The position numbers and the translations under genes were made by a program. Positions 1 through 7,945 of a DNA stretch of 58,896 nt are shown here, one piece after another. The stretch is taken from positions 1 through 58,896 of the forward strand of contig NZ_SDIF01000036.1 of the NCBI RefSeq assembly GCF_004122735.1, in the 5' to 3' direction. Numbering within the stretch: position 1 is the stretch's first letter; every line of letters begins with the position of its first letter. The stretch is from Streptomyces sioyaensis. GTDB taxonomy: Bacteria; Actinomycetota; Actinomycetes; Streptomycetales; Streptomycetaceae. The notes under the pieces are model-generated. The model was not told the DNA's origin, did not search any database, and saw only the letters and a list, made by a program, of their open reading frames with translations.

Positions 1-303
1 GGCATCCTTGAGCAGCGACGATCAGTGCGCCGGCGAGAACGATCAGTACGACAGAGAGATCATCGGGCGGCGGGCTGGAGCCGGGGCAGGGGGCCCTGAG
101 ACGCGAGCCAGGGCCCTGGCCGGCGCCGGGGCCGGGGTGAACGCGGGGAACTGTGGCGTCAGGCTGGCTGAGGGGCTCGTTACCGCGCGCGGTCGGGACG
201 ATGGAGCGGTCGCCGGAGCGCGCCGAGGGCGCCGACGTCCCCTGGAGTCGTCCCCCAGCCGTGCCGGCGCTCCGGGCGATACGAGCCCAAGGCGCTACCC
301 GCC
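1..303. other. Left edge, no gene that can be assigned
   Basis: No frame here has convincing Streptomyces codon bias together with a start codon. On the minus strand one frame that runs off the left edge encodes a hydrophobic stretch (LSVVLIVLAGALIVAA, from about position 56 leftwards). It has no ATG or GTG start and poor third-position GC. It could be the N-terminal membrane segment of a gene lying to the left, but this is not strong enough to call a CDS. Confidence 0.3.
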
Positions 304-738
304 CTACGGCAGGACCGCTCCGGCCGTCGTGGGCCAAGTCATGCGGATCATTCCGCCGTCCTTGCCGGTGGTGACCTCGACGTCGTCGACCAGCCCGCTG
401 ATGACCGCGAGGCCCATCTCGTCCTCGCCCTCGGCGTCGCTCTCCGCGGCGCCCTCGGCCTGGTCGGTGCCGTGCGCACCGGAGTCGCCGTTCACTCCAT
501 CGCCCACCTCGATCGAGAACTTCTTCTCGTCCTCGATCAGCAGGACCCGCACCGGCGAGTTGATGTCATGGCTCTCGTGCAGCCCCACCGCCCGGCTGCA
601 CGCCTCACCGACGGCGAGCCGCACCTCGTCCAGCACGGCCTCGTCCACCCCGGCGCGCCGTGCCACGGCAGCCGCGACCAGACGCGCGGTGCGGACATGC
701 TCGGGAAGGGCGCTGAAGCGAAGTTCGACGGTGGCCAT
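304..738 (-). CDS. RsbW-like anti-sigma factor (GHKL ATPase fold), BldG partner
   Basis: A 144-residue HATPase_c-type protein of the RsbW/SpoIIAB family. These proteins bind a sigma factor and phosphorylate an anti-anti-sigma partner. The N-box region is LAVGEACSRAV (about residues 41-51), where the usual Mg-binding Asn is replaced by Arg. The G-box region (GDGVNGDSG, then DEMGLAVI) is split by an acidic insert of about 25 residues. Kinase activity may therefore be weak or atypical. It starts with ATG and lies 111 nt downstream of bldG on the same strand, the arrangement known in S. coelicolor, where the two genes are co-transcribed. The neighbour points to a role in the BldG partner-switching pathway that controls development and antibiotic production. 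Family is confident; biochemical activity is inference. Confidence 0.88.
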   Translation of the reverse strand: MATVELRFSALPEHVRTARLVAAAVARRAGVDEAVLDEVRLAVGEACSRAVGLHESHDINSPVRVLLIEDEKKFSIEVGDGVNGDSGAHGTDQAEGAAESDAEGEDEMGLAVISGLVDDVEVTTGKDGGMIRMTWPTTAGAVLP

Positions 739-849
739 GCCATCCCCCTCGTTATGCGGGCGTGCGACGCAGGGGGCCGGACACTGCGTCCGGTACCCCC
801 CACTGCTTCCTCCCCCCGCGCCTGACGGCGCGGGGGACCGGCGAAACCG

Positions 850-1191
850 TCAGTCGGTGGCGGAGACGGCTTCGTCGACCGAGGTGTGAATCGGGAACAC
901 CTTGGTCAGACCGGTGAAACGGAAGATCTTGAGAATGCGCTCCTGGTTGCAGACCAGGCGCAGCGAGCCCTCATGGGCACGCACCCGCTTGAGCCCGCCG
1001 ACCAGCACGCCGAGCCCAGTGGAGTCCAGGAAGTCGACACGTTCCATGTCCACCACGAGGTGGTAGCTTCCGTCGTTCACAAGCTCGACCAGCTGCTCAC
1101 GCAGCTTGGGCGCGGTGTATACATCAATCTCGCCACCGACCTCGACGACCGTACGGTCGCCAACGGTCCGGGTCGACAGGGACAGGTCCAC
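850..1191 (-). CDS. bldG: Anti-anti-sigma factor BldG
   Basis: A 113-residue STAS-domain protein matching Streptomyces BldG along its whole length. The phosphorylatable serine is Ser57 in the motif DSTGLG. In its unphosphorylated form BldG sequesters anti-sigma factors and so releases sigma factors needed for aerial growth and antibiotic synthesis. The start is GTG at 1191, preceded by a strong GGAGG ribosome-binding site 4 nt upstream. It is transcribed away from the helicase gene, with the promoter in the divergent region 1192-1320. The anti-sigma gene follows on the same strand. Confidence 0.97.
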   Translation of the reverse strand: MDLSLSTRTVGDRTVVEVGGEIDVYTAPKLREQLVELVNDGSYHLVVDMERVDFLDSTGLGVLVGGLKRVRAHEGSLRLVCNQERILKIFRFTGLTKVFPIHTSVDEAVSATD

Positions 1192-1353
1192 GGATCCTCC
1201 AGCACCTTGCTATCGAGCGGTCGCCCCCCTGGGGCCTCCCCACCGACGGTAGGGGCGGATCTGGCAGCCGCGATGGCATTCAATCACTTACCGGCAGGCG
1301 TGCACGACGCCCTTTGAGCATTGTCCGTCACTCCGGTGACACACTCGGTGCCG

Positions 1354-3717
1354 ATGGCCTCCAATCCACTCCCGCCGGATGCGGGCACGCGCCCTTCCCC
1401 AGGCATGATTCTCGAACGTCTCGCCCGGGGCGCGACCCGCGCTGCGCGCATCACTCATACGGAGCACTTGCCCCCGCGCATCGGCAGCCATGCCGACTGG
1501 CCGGAACAGATCCGGCCGGAAGTGATCGACGCCATCCGGTCGGCCGGAATCGAGCGTCCCTGGGCCCACCAGGCACGGACATCCGAACACGCGGTGCGCG
1601 GCGAGTCCGTCGTCGTCGCCACCGGGACCGCGTCGGGGAAGTCGCTGGCGTATCTCGCGCCGGTCCTCTCCACGCTCCTGGACGGCTCCGAGGCCCCGAA
1701 CGGGAGGGGCGCCACGGCCCTGTATCTGGCCCCCACGAAGGCGCTGGCGGCCGATCAGCGGCGCGCCGTACGCGAGCTGGCCGCCCCACTGGGCACGGCC
1801 GTCCGGCCCGCGGTCTACGACGGTGACACCCCCGTCGAGGAGCGCGAATGGGTCCGCCAGTACGCCAACTACGTGCTGACCAACCCCGACATGCTGCACA
1901 GCGGCATCCTGCCGTCGCACCCGCGCTGGTCCTCCTTCCTGCGTGCGCTGCGCTATGTCGTGATCGATGAATGCCACAGCTACCGCGGCGTCTTCGGCTC
2001 GCACGTCGCACAGATCGTCCGCCGGCTGCGACGGCTCTGTGCCCGTTACGGCTCCGATCCGGTCTTTCTGCTCGCCTCCGCGACGGCCGCCGAGCCGGGG
2101 CAGGCCGCGACCCGGCTCACCGGTCTGCCAGTGGTGGAAATCACGGAGGACACCTCCCCGCGCGGCGAGTTGGTCTTCGCGCTGTGGGAGCCGCCGCTGA
2201 CCGAACTGCACGGCGAGCAGGGCGCTCCGGTCCGCCGCACCGCCACCGCCGAGACCGCGGACCTGCTCACCGATCTCGCCGTCCAGGCCGTGCGTACGGT
2301 CGCCTTCGTCCGCTCCCGGCGCGGCGCGGAGCTGATCGCCCTGATCGCACAGGAGCGGCTGGCGGAGGTGGACCGTTCGCTGCCCGGACGCGTCGCCGCG
2401 TACCGGGGCGGCTATCTGCCCGAGGAGCGCCGCGCCCTGGAACAGGCGCTGCACAGCGGCGATCTGCTCGGTCTGGCCGCCACCACCGCGCTCGAACTGG
2501 GCGTGGACGTCTCCGGACTGGATGCCGTGGTCATCGCCGGCTATCCGGGGACCCGGGCCTCGCTGTGGCAGCAGGCCGGGCGGGCGGGCCGCTCCGGACA
2601 GGGCGCGCTCGCCGTGCTCGTGGCCCGTGACGACCCGCTGGACACCTATCTGGTCCACCACCCCGAGGCGCTCTTCGACCAGCCCGTCGAGACCACCGTC
2701 CTCGACCCCGACAACCCCTACGTGCTCGCCCCGCACCTGTGCGCGGCCGCCTCCGAAATCCCGCTCGCCGAAGCGGACTTCGCCCTCTTCGGTACCGCGG
2801 CGGCCGGTCTGATGCCCCAGTTGGAGGCCGCGGGCCTGCTGCGCCGGCGCGCCAAGGCCTGGCACTGGACGCGCCGCGAGCGGGCCGCCGACCTCGCCGA
2901 CATCCGCGGTCAGGGCGGCTCGCCGGTGCAGGTCGTGGAGGCCGGCACCGGGCGGCTGCTGGGTACCGTGGATGCCGCCGCCGCGCACACCACCGTCCAT
3001 GACGGCGCGGTCCATCTCCACCAGGGGCGCAGTTATGTCGTCCAACAGCTCGACCTGGACGACGATGTGGCGCTCGTCGAGGAAGCCAGCCCGCCCTATT
3101 CCACGACCGCGCGCGACACCACCGCCATCTCCGTCCTGGAGACCGACACCGAGATTCCCTGGGGCGCGGCCCGGCTGTGCTTCGGCTCCGTCGAGGTCAC
3201 CAATCAGGTCGTCTCCTTTCTGCGCCGGAAACTGATCACCGGCGAGGTCCTGGGCGAGACCAAGCTCGATCTGCCGCCGCGTACGCTGCGCACGCGAGCG
3301 GTGTGGTGGACGGTCACCGAGGACCAGCTCGACGCCGCCCGGGTCAATCCCGAGCAGCTGGGCGGCGCCCTGCACGCCGCGGAACACGCCTCCATCGGCA
3401 TGCTGCCGCTCTTCGCCACCTGTGACCGCTGGGACATCGGCGGTGTCTCCGTGCCCCTGCACCCGGACACCCTGCTGCCGACCGTCTTCGTCTATGACGG
3501 CCACCCGGGCGGCGCCGGATTCGCCGAGCGCGCGTTCCACACGGCCGCCGACTGGCTCACCGCCACCCGTGACGCCATCGCCGCCTGCGAGTGCGAGGCC
3601 GGGTGCCCTTCCTGCATCCAGTCCCCCAAGTGCGGCAACGGCAACGACCCGCTCCACAAACGGGGAGCCGTTCGGCTCCTGGGCGAACTGCTGCGCGGGG
3701 CGCCGAAGGAGGCCTAG
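1354..3717 (+). CDS. DEAH/DECH-box helicase with C-terminal DUF1998, MrfA/YprA-like
   Basis: A superfamily 2 DNA helicase of about 790 residues. Motif I is ATGTASGKS (near nt 1620), motif II is DECH (nt 1966-1980) and motif III is SAT. A late arginine-finger region (QQAGRAGR) is followed by a C-terminal DUF1998 zinc site with four cysteines (CECEAGCPSCIQSPKCGNG, nt 3586-3645). B. subtilis MrfA (YprA), which acts in mitomycin-lesion repair, has this architecture; no mrfB-like exonuclease gene is adjacent. Actinobacteria carry this helicase facing a Tad-like secretion operon, as here. The start is uncertain: ATG 1354 is chosen, but TTG 1321 and GTG 1336 are in frame. An in-frame ATG at 1273 is separated from the gene only by a TGA at 1315-1317 (see findings). 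The stop TAG lies in a CTAG palindrome that also gives a TAG on the other strand. Confidence 0.93.
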   Translation: MASNPLPPDAGTRPSPGMILERLARGATRAARITHTEHLPPRIGSHADWPEQIRPEVIDAIRSAGIERPWAHQARTSEHAVRGESVVVATGTASGKSLAYLAPVLSTLLDGSEAPNGRGATALYLAPTKALAADQRRAVRELAAPLGTAVRPAVYDGDTPVEEREWVRQYANYVLTNPDMLHSGILPSHPRWSSFLRALRYVVIDECHSYRGVFGSHVAQIVRRLRRLCARYGSDPVFLLASATAAEPGQAATRLTGLPVVEITEDTSPRGELVFALWEPPLTELHGEQGAPVRRTATAETADLLTDLAVQAVRTVAFVRSRRGAELIALIAQERLAEVDRSLPGRVAAYRGGYLPEERRALEQALHSGDLLGLAATTALELGVDVSGLDAVVIAGYPGTRASLWQQAGRAGRSGQGALAVLVARDDPLDTYLVHHPEALFDQPVETTVLDPDNPYVLAPHLCAAASEIPLAEADFALFGTAAAGLMPQLEAAGLLRRRAKAWHWTRRERAADLADIRGQGGSPVQVVEAGTGRLLGTVDAAAAHTTVHDGAVHLHQGRSYVVQQLDLDDDVALVEEASPPYSTTARDTTAISVLETDTEIPWGAARLCFGSVEVTNQVVSFLRRKLITGEVLGETKLDLPPRTLRTRAVWWTVTEDQLDAARVNPEQLGGALHAAEHASIGMLPLFATCDRWDIGGVSVPLHPDTLLPTVFVYDGHPGGAGFAERAFHTAADWLTATRDAIAACECEAGCPSCIQSPKCGNGNDPLHKRGAVRLLGELLRGAPKEA

Positions 3718-4131
3718 CGGGCGCCGCGGCGGCATGGCCGGTGCCTTGGACGGCGTGACGGGCCTGGCCCCGGCCCGCCCCTGCGGAGGGCGCCCCGCCG
3801 GACCGGCTCGGGCGCGCACCCGGGAGGTGAAGGGGGAGCTGCCCGCCTCGGCCGCGACATCGGCGATCGAGCCGTCCACCGCGCAGCGCACCAGGCGGGT
3901 GTGCTGCGCCGTCGCCACCCGACGCGCCGCCGCGCAGGCCTCGGCCGAGCCCTGCAGGGCGTGATCCGCCGCGGCCAGCGCTGCCAGGTCCGCGGCGCCA
4001 CCCGCCCGGTGTCGCGCCGTGACGGCCTGGCCCACCCCCATCAGGGCGAGGAAGACCGCACACAGCGCCGCCGCCGCGAAGACCGTCCAGACCGTCGCCG
4101 AGCCCTCGTCACCGCACCGTGTCCTCCGCAA
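3714..4131 (-). CDS. TadE/TadG-like protein of the helicase/secretion neighbourhood, C terminus unresolved
   Basis: The N-terminal part is typical: a short charged start, a single membrane helix (VWTVFAAAALCAVFLALMGV), then an AGGAADLAALAAADHALQG segment and an Ala/Arg-rich tail, as in small actinobacterial TadE-like proteins found next to this helicase. The start appears to be TTG at 4131, overlapping the end of the upstream tadE gene by 23 nt. The expected length is about 120-140 residues. However, this frame has no stop until 1288, so it would read antisense through the whole helicase gene. A neighbouring frame stops at 3714-3716, which suggests a one-base indel (real or a sequencing error). 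The right boundary given is therefore a guess. Confidence 0.7.
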
Positions 4132-4504
4132 GGGCCGCCGCCTCCCCTCGAACCCGCACGGTCAGCCGCGCCACGCCGGGCAGCTGGGCTTCGACCCGTA
4201 CGCGGACCAGATCGCCCTCGCTCGACAGCACGACCCGCGCACCCCGCGGGGCCGCGTCCCGCGCCGCCGAGATCGCCGCCGACCGTGGTTCCGACCGCGC
4301 CGCGGCACGGGCCCCGGCCCGCGCCGCGTCCACGCATTCGATACGGGCGCAGACCGCCATCAGCCCCCAGATCAGCGCCGCCACCACCGCCACGAGTACG
4401 GGGAGGACCACAGCGGTCTCCGCCGTCACGAATCCGGCGTCGCGGGCGCTCGGCGGGGCGCCCCGAGCCCGGGGGCCCGGGGCACCGCCGTCAGAACGGG
4501 ACAT
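4109..4504 (-). CDS. TadE-family pseudopilin-like protein
   Basis: A 131-residue protein with one membrane segment at about residues 23-50. It starts AGFVTAETAVVLPVLVAVV, the type III signal-peptide style of TadE pseudopilins with the Glu five residues into the hydrophobic core. The rest is a small extracytoplasmic Arg/Ala-rich domain. In Tad systems, TadE-type minor pilins help assemble Flp pili at the membrane. The gene overlaps the upstream DUF4244 gene by 14 nt and the downstream TadE-like gene by 23 nt, so the three are probably translationally coupled. Confidence 0.85.
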   Translation of the reverse strand: MSRSDGGAPGPRARGAPPSARDAGFVTAETAVVLPVLVAVVAALIWGLMAVCARIECVDAARAGARAAARSEPRSAAISAARDAAPRGARVVLSSEGDLVRVRVEAQLPGVARLTVRVRGEAAALAEDTVR

Positions 4505-4697
4505 TGAGCGCCCGCTCGATCACCGACCGGAGCAGCGCCTGCACCGGTCCGCTTGTCACGACCTTGTAGAGCGCCGCCGCCAAGGCACACGCCGCGAGCG
4601 TCCCCACGGCGTACTCCGCCGTGGTCATCCCCCGGTCGTCGGCCCCGATCATGCGCAGCCGCGTCCACCACCGCCGGACCGTTCCCCTCCGAACCAT
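4491..4697 (-). CDS. DUF4244 small membrane protein, Flp-pilin-like
   Basis: A 68-residue protein with a short basic N terminus, the motif GMTTAEYAVGTLAACALAAALYK and a short C-terminal tail. The G-x4-EY pattern before a hydrophobic helix is the class III prepilin processing signature of Flp pilins, so this is the likely major subunit of the Tad-like system. ATG 4697 is preferred over ATG 4703, because an AGGGGG ribosome-binding site lies at the right distance from the second ATG and too close to the first. It is the first gene of the small-protein group downstream of the TadB/TadC genes. Confidence 0.85.
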   Translation of the reverse strand: MVRRGTVRRWWTRLRMIGADDRGMTTAEYAVGTLAACALAAALYKVVTSGPVQALLRSVIERALNVPF

Positions 4698-4790
4698 GTC
4701 CATCCCCCTTTGGATGTCTTCTGCTGATCGATCTCTTCTGCTGGTTGGTTGTCATTTGCGCGGCTCCGCGGGCGGTCTGCCCACCGCTAG

Positions 4791-4826
4791 TCATGTGCTG
4801 GTTGGCTGTCATGTGCTGGTTGGCTG
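4791..4826. repeat. Two perfect 18-bp tandem repeats in the tadC-pilin spacer
   Basis: The unit TCATGTGCTGGTTGGCTG is present twice head to tail, and a related TGCTGGTTGGTTGTCAT lies at 4738-4755. The spacer 4698-5004 also holds three imperfect copies of GTGAGTCGGTGG-like sequence at about 4871-4921. No gene is supported in this 307-bp spacer. It probably contains a promoter or processing region for the pilin genes, but no clear hexamers were seen. Confidence 0.8.
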
Positions 4827-5004
4827 TCGTCTGCCGATGGGCAGTTGAGGAAGCGCAGGTGGCCTGGACGGTGAGTCGGTGGGCCCGGCCAATGAGCCGG
4901 TGGCCTGACCGGTGAGCCGGCGCCCTTCCTGTGGCCGGTCCCCGGCCGCCGTCCGTACGGACCGGCTGTTCACCTGCCGGCTTCGACCTCGCGGCGTCCG
5001 CCGC

Positions 5005-5844
5005 TCAGTTGCGCCCGAGCAGGCCGCTCGCCAGGCCGATCAGTACGGGCGCCACGCCGAGCGCCAGGAACGCCGGCAAGAAGCACGCCGACAGCGGCAT
5101 GGTGACCAGCACCCCGGCCCGCCGGCCCCGGGCCACCACCGCCCGGGCCTGCTCCGCACGGAGCGCGGCGGCGGTCCGGGAGGCCGACTCGACGGCCGGT
5201 ACCCCGGATATCCCGGCACGCTCCATACAGCGCGCCAGCCCTTCCGCACCGGGCAGTTCGGCCAGTCGTGGCCAGACGGCCGCCGGCTCACCGCCCAGGC
5301 GGAGTTCCGCCGCCACCTGGCGCAGCCGGTCCGCCACGGGCCCGTCGAGCGACCGGGCCACCGCCTCGGCCGCTTCGCGCGGCCCGGCTCCCGCCGCGAG
5401 GCAGGCCGCCAGCAGATCGCCGGCCGGTGCCAGTGCCGCGCGGACTTCCGCGGCCGCCAATCGCGCCGCTTCCGCGCCTCGTTGGCGTGCCAGACAGCGG
5501 TGCGCTCCAAAGCCCACGGCGAGTCCTGCCAGGACGCCGCCCATGCCACCGACGAGGATGACCATGAAGAGAGCCGCTCCCGCGGAGCTGGCCCACTCAC
5601 TCAGCCGACCGTGCGCAACGCCCTTCGCCCTCGTGGCTCGCCTGCGCCACGGGACCGCGGCCGAGGCCCTGGGCCGGGCCGTGCGACCGCCGGATCGATC
5701 CGGACGAGCGGCCGCCCATACCGTCGAGACCCGCCGCCTGACGACGCGCCCGCTGCGCACCTCCCACAGCAGCGCCACAGCGCAGAGCATCACCGTCATG
5801 GCCGCGACCGCCATCCCCACCCTGTGGACAACTTCTGCGCTCAT
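5005..5844 (-). CDS. Type II secretion system F family protein, TadC-like
   Basis: A 279-residue integral membrane protein. Hydrophobic helices lie at the N terminus (about residues 8-25), at about 85-110 and in a C-terminal pair (VLVTMPLSACFLPAFLALGVAPVLIGLASGLLG). They flank a cytoplasmic helical T2SSF domain with the typical LAACLAAGAGPREAA segment. In Tad machines two F-family proteins (TadB and TadC) form the platform that couples the CpaF ATPase to pilus assembly. ATG 5844 overlaps the stop of the upstream TadB-like gene by 4 bp (ATGA). The open frame continues upstream to 6636, but that extension is antisense-like sequence over the TadB gene. Confidence 0.87.
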   Translation of the reverse strand: MSAEVVHRVGMAVAAMTVMLCAVALLWEVRSGRVVRRRVSTVWAAARPDRSGGRTARPRASAAVPWRRRATRAKGVAHGRLSEWASSAGAALFMVILVGGMGGVLAGLAVGFGAHRCLARQRGAEAARLAAAEVRAALAPAGDLLAACLAAGAGPREAAEAVARSLDGPVADRLRQVAAELRLGGEPAAVWPRLAELPGAEGLARCMERAGISGVPAVESASRTAAALRAEQARAVVARGRRAGVLVTMPLSACFLPAFLALGVAPVLIGLASGLLGRN

Positions 5845-6782
5845 CTCAGCCCCCTCCTCCGAGTGCCTTCCGCAGCCGCGACGATCCGAGCCGTCCAGGC
5901 CACTCCGCCCCATTCCAGGAGCCCGCCGATCACCAGGCAGCCCCACCCGGCCGGGGTGTGCAGCAGCACCCGCAGCGGGTCGGCGCCGAGTGCACTGCCC
6001 ATCAGGAGCCCGCCCACGGGCAACAGGGCGAGCATCAGAGCGGTGGCTCGGGGCCCCGCCAACTGGGCCCGCAGTTCGTCGCGTTGATCCCGCTGGGCGC
6101 TGAGCCCCGCCGCGATCCGCTCCAGCCCGCGGGCCAGTCCCGCCCCGCCCTCCACCGCCACCTGCCAGCACGCGGCCATTCCGGTCAGCCCCTCGGCTCC
6201 CGGCAGTCGCGCCGCCGCACGCAACGCCTGGGGGACATCCCCTCCGTAACGAGCTGCCGCGGTCACCGCCGAACCTGCCGTTCCGAGACCCGGCGTCCCC
6301 GCGGCGAGCAGTGCCTGGGCGGGCTGCCGCCCGGCCCGCAACTCCCCCGCCACCGCCGCGCACAACGTGATCACCGCGGCAGCCCGCCGGTCGCGCGCAC
6401 GGACCGCGCCACGGGCGATCAGCCACCGCCGGACGAGGAACGCAGCCGCCACGGAAGCCAGGGGCGGAAGCGCGGAACCGCCCAGCACCCCCAGCACCAG
6501 CCCGGCCGGCAGACACCAGAGCTCCCACCCGACGTCCCCCAGGGGCCCCACACGCCAGCGCGGCCCCGCGTCCCCCTCGACCACCCGCCGTATGCACCAC
6601 TTCCGCACGTCCTGGCCCCGCAGCCGGGCCCGCCACCCCACTTCCTCGTCCCTCTCTCCGTGGCTCCCCACGAGCGCCCGGGCCCGCCGCCGTACGTCGT
6701 CCGGCCGGCCCCCGGCCAGCCGACCCGCGGCTCCCGCGCAGAGCACCGCGGCCATCAGTGCCGCCCCGCCGGCCGCGCTCAC
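5841..6782 (-). CDS. Type II secretion system F family protein, TadB-like
   Basis: A 313-residue membrane protein with N-terminal helices, a central T2SSF cytoplasmic domain (AGELRAGRQPAQALLAAG, then GLARGLERIAAGL) and C-terminal helices (ATALMLALLPVGGLLMGSALG). It is the platform partner of the TadC-like protein downstream. GTG 6782 is chosen because it makes a GTGA 4-bp overlap with the CpaF stop, the same coupling used at the other junctions in this operon. A longer start at 6809 is possible. Confidence 0.87.
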   Translation of the reverse strand: MSAAGGAALMAAVLCAGAAGRLAGGRPDDVRRRARALVGSHGERDEEVGWRARLRGQDVRKWCIRRVVEGDAGPRWRVGPLGDVGWELWCLPAGLVLGVLGGSALPPLASVAAAFLVRRWLIARGAVRARDRRAAAVITLCAAVAGELRAGRQPAQALLAAGTPGLGTAGSAVTAAARYGGDVPQALRAAARLPGAEGLTGMAACWQVAVEGGAGLARGLERIAAGLSAQRDQRDELRAQLAGPRATALMLALLPVGGLLMGSALGADPLRVLLHTPAGWGCLVIGGLLEWGGVAWTARIVAAAEGTRRRGLR

Positions 6783-7945
6783 CGGAACCCGCCCCCGCCC
6801 CGCTCGCACAACTGCATCAACCGCCCCCAGCCGGGCGCTTCCCGGAAGCCGGCGGGGCTTTGGACTGCGGCCGGGACGGTCACCACGAAGCCGTCGCGGT
6901 CCCGCTCCAGGACATGGACCTCGGCGATCCGGCGGCGGCCGTTCCGGTCGCGTACGAGATGCAGGACGACCGAGACCGCGGCGGCCAGCTGGCTGTGCAG
7001 TGCGGCGCGGTCCAGGCCCGCGGTCGAGCCGAGGGCCTCCAGGCGCGCGGGGACGTCGGCTGCGGCATTGGCATGGACCGTGCCGCAGCCACCCTCATGG
7101 CCCGTATTGAGGGCCGCCAGCAGGTCTGTGACCTCGGGGCCGCGTACCTCGCCGACCACCAGCCGGTCCGGGCGCATCCGCAGCGCCTGCCGTACGAGGT
7201 CCCGCAGCGTCACCCGGCCGACACCCTCCTGGTTGGCCGGCCGGGTCTCCAGCCGCACCACATGGGGGTGGTCCGGACGCAGCTCCGCCGAGTCCTCGGC
7301 CAGGACGATCCGCTCGTCCGGGCCGACCAGGCCGAGGAGTGTGCTGAGCAACGTGGTCTTGCCGGCGCCCGTACCGCCGCTGATCAGGAAGGACAGCCTG
7401 GCCGTCAGGAGTGCGCGGAGCAGTTGATCGCCGCCCGGCGGGACCGTGCCGGCCGCCACCAGCTCCGCGAGGCCGAAGGCCCGCGGCCGTAGGACCCGCA
7501 GCGACAGACAGGTCCCGGCGACCGCCACCGGGGGCAGCACGGCGTGCAGCCGGGTGCCGTCCGGCAGCCGGGCGTCCACCCATGGCCGGGCATCGTCCAG
7601 TCGCCGGCCTGCCACCGCCGCCAGCCGCTGGGCGAGTCTGCGTACCTCCGCCGCGTCCCGGAAGCGGACGTCCGTACGCTCCAGCCCGCCGCCGCGGTCC
7701 ACCCACACCTCGTCCGGCGCGGTGACCAGGACGTCCGTGACCTCGGGCGCGGCCAGAAGCGGCTCCAGCGGGCCGCTGCCCACCATTTCGGAGCGCAGCA
7801 CGGCCACCACGCCCAGCACCTCGGCATCCCCCAGGAGCCGCCCCTGCTCGCGCAGCGCCAGCGCCACCCGTGCCGGCGTCGGGTCCGCCCCGTCCTCGGC
7901 GAGCCGCCGGCGCACCGCCTCCAAGAGGTCCTGGCCCTGGCTCAT
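6779..7945 (-). CDS. CpaF/TadA-type secretion ATPase
   Basis: A 388-residue PilT/VirB11-family ATPase that powers Tad-type pilus assembly or secretion. The Walker A motif is GGTGAGKTTLLS, followed by an Asp box (EDSAELRPDHPHVVRLE), a Walker B region (RPDRLVVGEVRG) and the conserved HEGGCGTVHANAA His box. ATG 7945 overlaps the CpaE-like stop by 4 bp. An in-frame extension to 8158 is Arg/Gly-rich, antisense-like sequence and is rejected. The protein is cytoplasmic and docks on the two F-family membrane proteins encoded next. Confidence 0.93.
   Translation of the reverse strand: MSQGQDLLEAVRRRLAEDGADPTPARVALALREQGRLLGDAEVLGVVAVLRSEMVGSGPLEPLLAAPEVTDVLVTAPDEVWVDRGGGLERTDVRFRDAAEVRRLAQRLAAVAGRRLDDARPWVDARLPDGTRLHAVLPPVAVAGTCLSLRVLRPRAFGLAELVAAGTVPPGGDQLLRALLTARLSFLISGGTGAGKTTLLSTLLGLVGPDERIVLAEDSAELRPDHPHVVRLETRPANQEGVGRVTLRDLVRQALRMRPDRLVVGEVRGPEVTDLLAALNTGHEGGCGTVHANAAADVPARLEALGSTAGLDRAALHSQLAAAVSVVLHLVRDRNGRRRIAEVHVLERDRDGFVVTVPAAVQSPAGFREAPGWGRLMQLCERGGGGFR

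Noticed and set aside
1288..3713. Minus-strand open frame of about 800 codons opposite the helicase
   Set aside because: It is the mirror of a high-GC coding frame, is Gly/Arg-rich and has no recognisable motif; only its first 130 codons beyond the helicase are treated as real.
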